A stretch of DNA of 64,000 bases, taken from Flavobacterium hibisci (GTDB lineage Bacteria > Bacteroidota > Bacteroidia > Flavobacteriales > Flavobacteriaceae). A program made the translations under genes and the position numbers. Position 1 is the first letter of the stretch. Each line of letters opens with the position of its first letter. Under the pieces are notes generated by a model that did no database searches, had not been told where the DNA came from, and worked only from the letters and a program-made list of their open reading frames with translations. The stretch covers positions 86,274 through 150,273 of the forward strand of contig NZ_JAIQDW010000012.1 in the NCBI RefSeq assembly GCF_020026925.1. The letters run 5' to 3'. Below are positions 62,305 through 64,000 of the stretch, one piece after another.

Positions 62305-63774
62305 TTATGCTTCAATACTTATGCCTGCACTAACGCGTGCCCTGATTTCATTTAAAGACTGATCTGCCAAAAGTTTCCCGTCTCTGAAAATTTCTTTCAG
62401 TTCTCCTTGTTTTTCTTCTTCCCAAGAAACATTATCAGTTAAATGATACTTACCGTCGATTAATTCGATTTTCATTAATCCTTTAGCCGATTTTTTAGTT
62501 CCGTCGTCAGTAATTGGATCTTTGAAGATAGCTCTTCCTTCGCCATCAACTTCACCATAAGTGGCTTTCATTGCAAAACCAAAAGTATCTCTGGTGTTGT
62601 ACTGATAGGTAAAAGATCCAATCCCTAAAACCACATTGGTAGAAGCGAACCCTTTTGCTTTTAAACGCTCGCAAATCTGAATTGCTCTTGCTACGGTAAT
62701 ACTATCTCCATAAATGGCTCCAATTTGCGGCACCAATTCTTTGAATCCTTTAGCATTTGTAGTCCCGCCAAAAACATCCCAAAGCAATTCGATAACCCCT
62801 TTTTTCTCTTGTTCTGTTTTTCCGTTTGGATTTCCGCAGATAATATCTACCGGATCACCACTGTCAGGACGAATTACTACTTTACCTTCTCTTGAAACGA
62901 TTTCTTCTTTTAATCTTGGAAGATAATCCGTTAGAACTTTCCATAAATCCCAAGTATCAGAAACGATAGAAACAATTCCTTTTGGATAAACTTCTGTAAT
63001 CAATCTTTTGAAAGTTTCACATTCGCCTTCCGTAGTTCCCATACACATTACAGAATGTTCAGTAGCGGCAACAGAACCTGCGATTAATTCGGTGTCAGAA
63101 TTGGCGTTGTAATATTCTTCAAAGAAATCAATCGCTGGAATCGTATCTGATCCTGTAAAGCTCAATAAATGTCCGGCTGCAGAAGTTACTGCAGCTTCAA
63201 TACCACCCATTCCTCTCATAGAGAAATCGTGTCCCTGCCAGTTTACAAAATCAGGTGCAGAAGAAGTTTCTTCCGCATATTTATCCAGTACTTTTCTATA
63301 TTCCCTTGCAATCGTAGCAGAGTTACAAGGCAGCCAGATTACGGCAGAAAGTAAGGTTTCGAAATAATTCGTCAGCCAGAAAAACTCCGGAATCGTATTA
63401 TACATCGTAAACATTGGTACTCTCAAAGGCACACTGGCACCTTCTGGCAACGCTTTAAAAACCATCGGGATATAGCCTAAATCGTGTAAATCTTCGATAT
63501 GTTTGGTTCCAACCTGATTTTCGCCTAAATAATTATTGATTCTGCGGGCGTATTTTTTAACTACTTCTTCTTTTGGCTGTTTGAAGAAATGCGTATCGAA
63601 ATCATGAATAATGTATTTTTTGATGAAATACTGCAATCCGAAAAACACAACTTCCTCAAGACCTTCAATTCTTGATTTTCTGGGTGTCCAGTTAGAATAT
63701 ACTAAAGTGGTTTTGTTAGGATACTGTCTTCTATGGTCAACTTTGTAACCGTCTGTTAATAATAGTGGGTTCAT
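62305..63774 (-). CDS. Nicotinamide phosphoribosyltransferase-type (NAMPT/NadV) enzyme
   Basis: A 489-residue protein close in length to eukaryotic NAMPT. Motifs: LLLTDGYKVDHRRQYPNKT, NWQGHDFSMRGMGGIEAA, ATEHSVMCMG, SDTWDLWKVLTDYL, IRPDSGDPVDIICGNPNG and YGDSITVARAIQICERL, a set found in the NAMPT/NadV family rather than the PncB family. It makes NMN from nicotinamide and PRPP in NAD salvage, complementing nadD nearby. The start at 63774 keeps the conserved N-terminus. Confidence 0.9.
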   Translation of the reverse strand: MNPLLLTDGYKVDHRRQYPNKTTLVYSNWTPRKSRIEGLEEVVFFGLQYFIKKYIIHDFDTHFFKQPKEEVVKKYARRINNYLGENQVGTKHIEDLHDLGYIPMVFKALPEGASVPLRVPMFTMYNTIPEFFWLTNYFETLLSAVIWLPCNSATIAREYRKVLDKYAEETSSAPDFVNWQGHDFSMRGMGGIEAAVTSAAGHLLSFTGSDTIPAIDFFEEYYNANSDTELIAGSVAATEHSVMCMGTTEGECETFKRLITEVYPKGIVSIVSDTWDLWKVLTDYLPRLKEEIVSREGKVVIRPDSGDPVDIICGNPNGKTEQEKKGVIELLWDVFGGTTNAKGFKELVPQIGAIYGDSITVARAIQICERLKAKGFASTNVVLGIGSFTYQYNTRDTFGFAMKATYGEVDGEGRAIFKDPITDDGTKKSAKGLMKIELIDGKYHLTDNVSWEEEKQGELKEIFRDGKLLADQSLNEIRARVSAGISIEA

Positions 63775-64000
63775 ATTATTTATAATTTAGGCTTTAAAAA
63801 TACTATTTAAAATCAATATATTTTGTTGGAACTTCATCTGTCAGCCAGACATTATTTTCGGATAAATAAAATTTATTGAGTTATACACTTACTATCTGTT
63901 TTATTTCTTTTTGATATATGGGTTTGGTATTTACCATTCTTTCTATCGATTTATGAAAAATACTTGTTTTAAATTGAGAACGGTTTATTCTAAAACAAAA
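63775..64000. other. Right-edge region, possible start of a plus-strand gene
   Basis: AT-rich 226 bases upstream of the NAMPT-like gene. A short open frame on the plus strand starts at an ATG at 63953 (MKNTCFKLRTVYSKTK) and runs off the edge; it is too short to judge. No promoter motif was clear. Confidence 0.25.

Overview
The window looks like a chromosomal segment of an AT-rich Bacteroidota, almost certainly a Flavobacterium or close relative. Reasons: SusC/SusD pairs, a choice-of-anchor L surface protein, lipoprotein signals with acidic residues after the cysteine, TAnnTTTG-type -7 promoter elements, non-catalytic Nudix-type sugar regulators, and a wealth of Flavobacterium-style intergenic inverted repeats. 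No rRNA, tRNA, CRISPR array, prophage or intact insertion sequence was seen.

Layout. 1-9.8 kb: the N-terminal part of a choice-of-anchor L protein running off the left edge; two DinB-fold genes converging on a YafY/WYL regulator; a three-gene membrane operon (divergent Lgt paralogue, multi-cluster radical SAM enzyme of the tetraether-lipid-synthase type, small membrane protein); a low-GC island with a pentapeptide-repeat membrane protein and a frameshifted antitoxin-like remnant, bracketed by two nearly identical terminator hairpins; then lepA.

9.9-35.4 kb: a polysaccharide utilization locus. Two tandem Nudix-winged-helix regulators diverge from a SusC/SusD/surface-lipoprotein trio. These are followed by GH2, GH31, GH97, GH39, GH3, GH5 (endo-glucanase/xyloglucanase type), a sialate-O-acetylesterase-like acetylesterase and GH95. 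The set fits acetylated fucogalactoxyloglucan: GH5 cuts the backbone at the surface, SusC/D import oligosaccharides, and GH95, the esterase, GH2, GH31 and GH3 remove fucose, acetyl, galactose, xylose and glucose in turn. GH97 and GH39 are extra. Several gaps between the enzyme genes hold long inverted repeats.

35.6-64 kb: a Panacea-domain gene coupled to a two-helix membrane protein (candidate toxin-antitoxin pair), then mostly core genes: cvpA, pheS, 5-formyl-THF cyclo-ligase, an M14 aspartoacylase-like gene, uvrC, a patatin/beta-barrel protein, tyrosine and tryptophan catabolism (hmgA, hppD, tryptophan 2,3-dioxygenase) interrupted by a 23S-intervening-sequence-type four-helix-bundle gene, an M23 lipoprotein, pgi, a TonB-dependent receptor without a SusD partner, rlpA-like, a third dinB-like gene, an ArsC-like gene, yicC, gmk, nadD, a rhodanese-like gene and an NAMPT-type phosphoribosyltransferase.

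The strongest candidate for an undescribed system is the Lgt-like/radical SAM/small-membrane-protein operon at 3919-6241, which I infer modifies membrane lipids. Next are the Panacea pair, the paired regulators, the terminator-bracketed island and a possible small RNA near 48.5 kb. All family assignments were made by eye from motifs; no database search was run.
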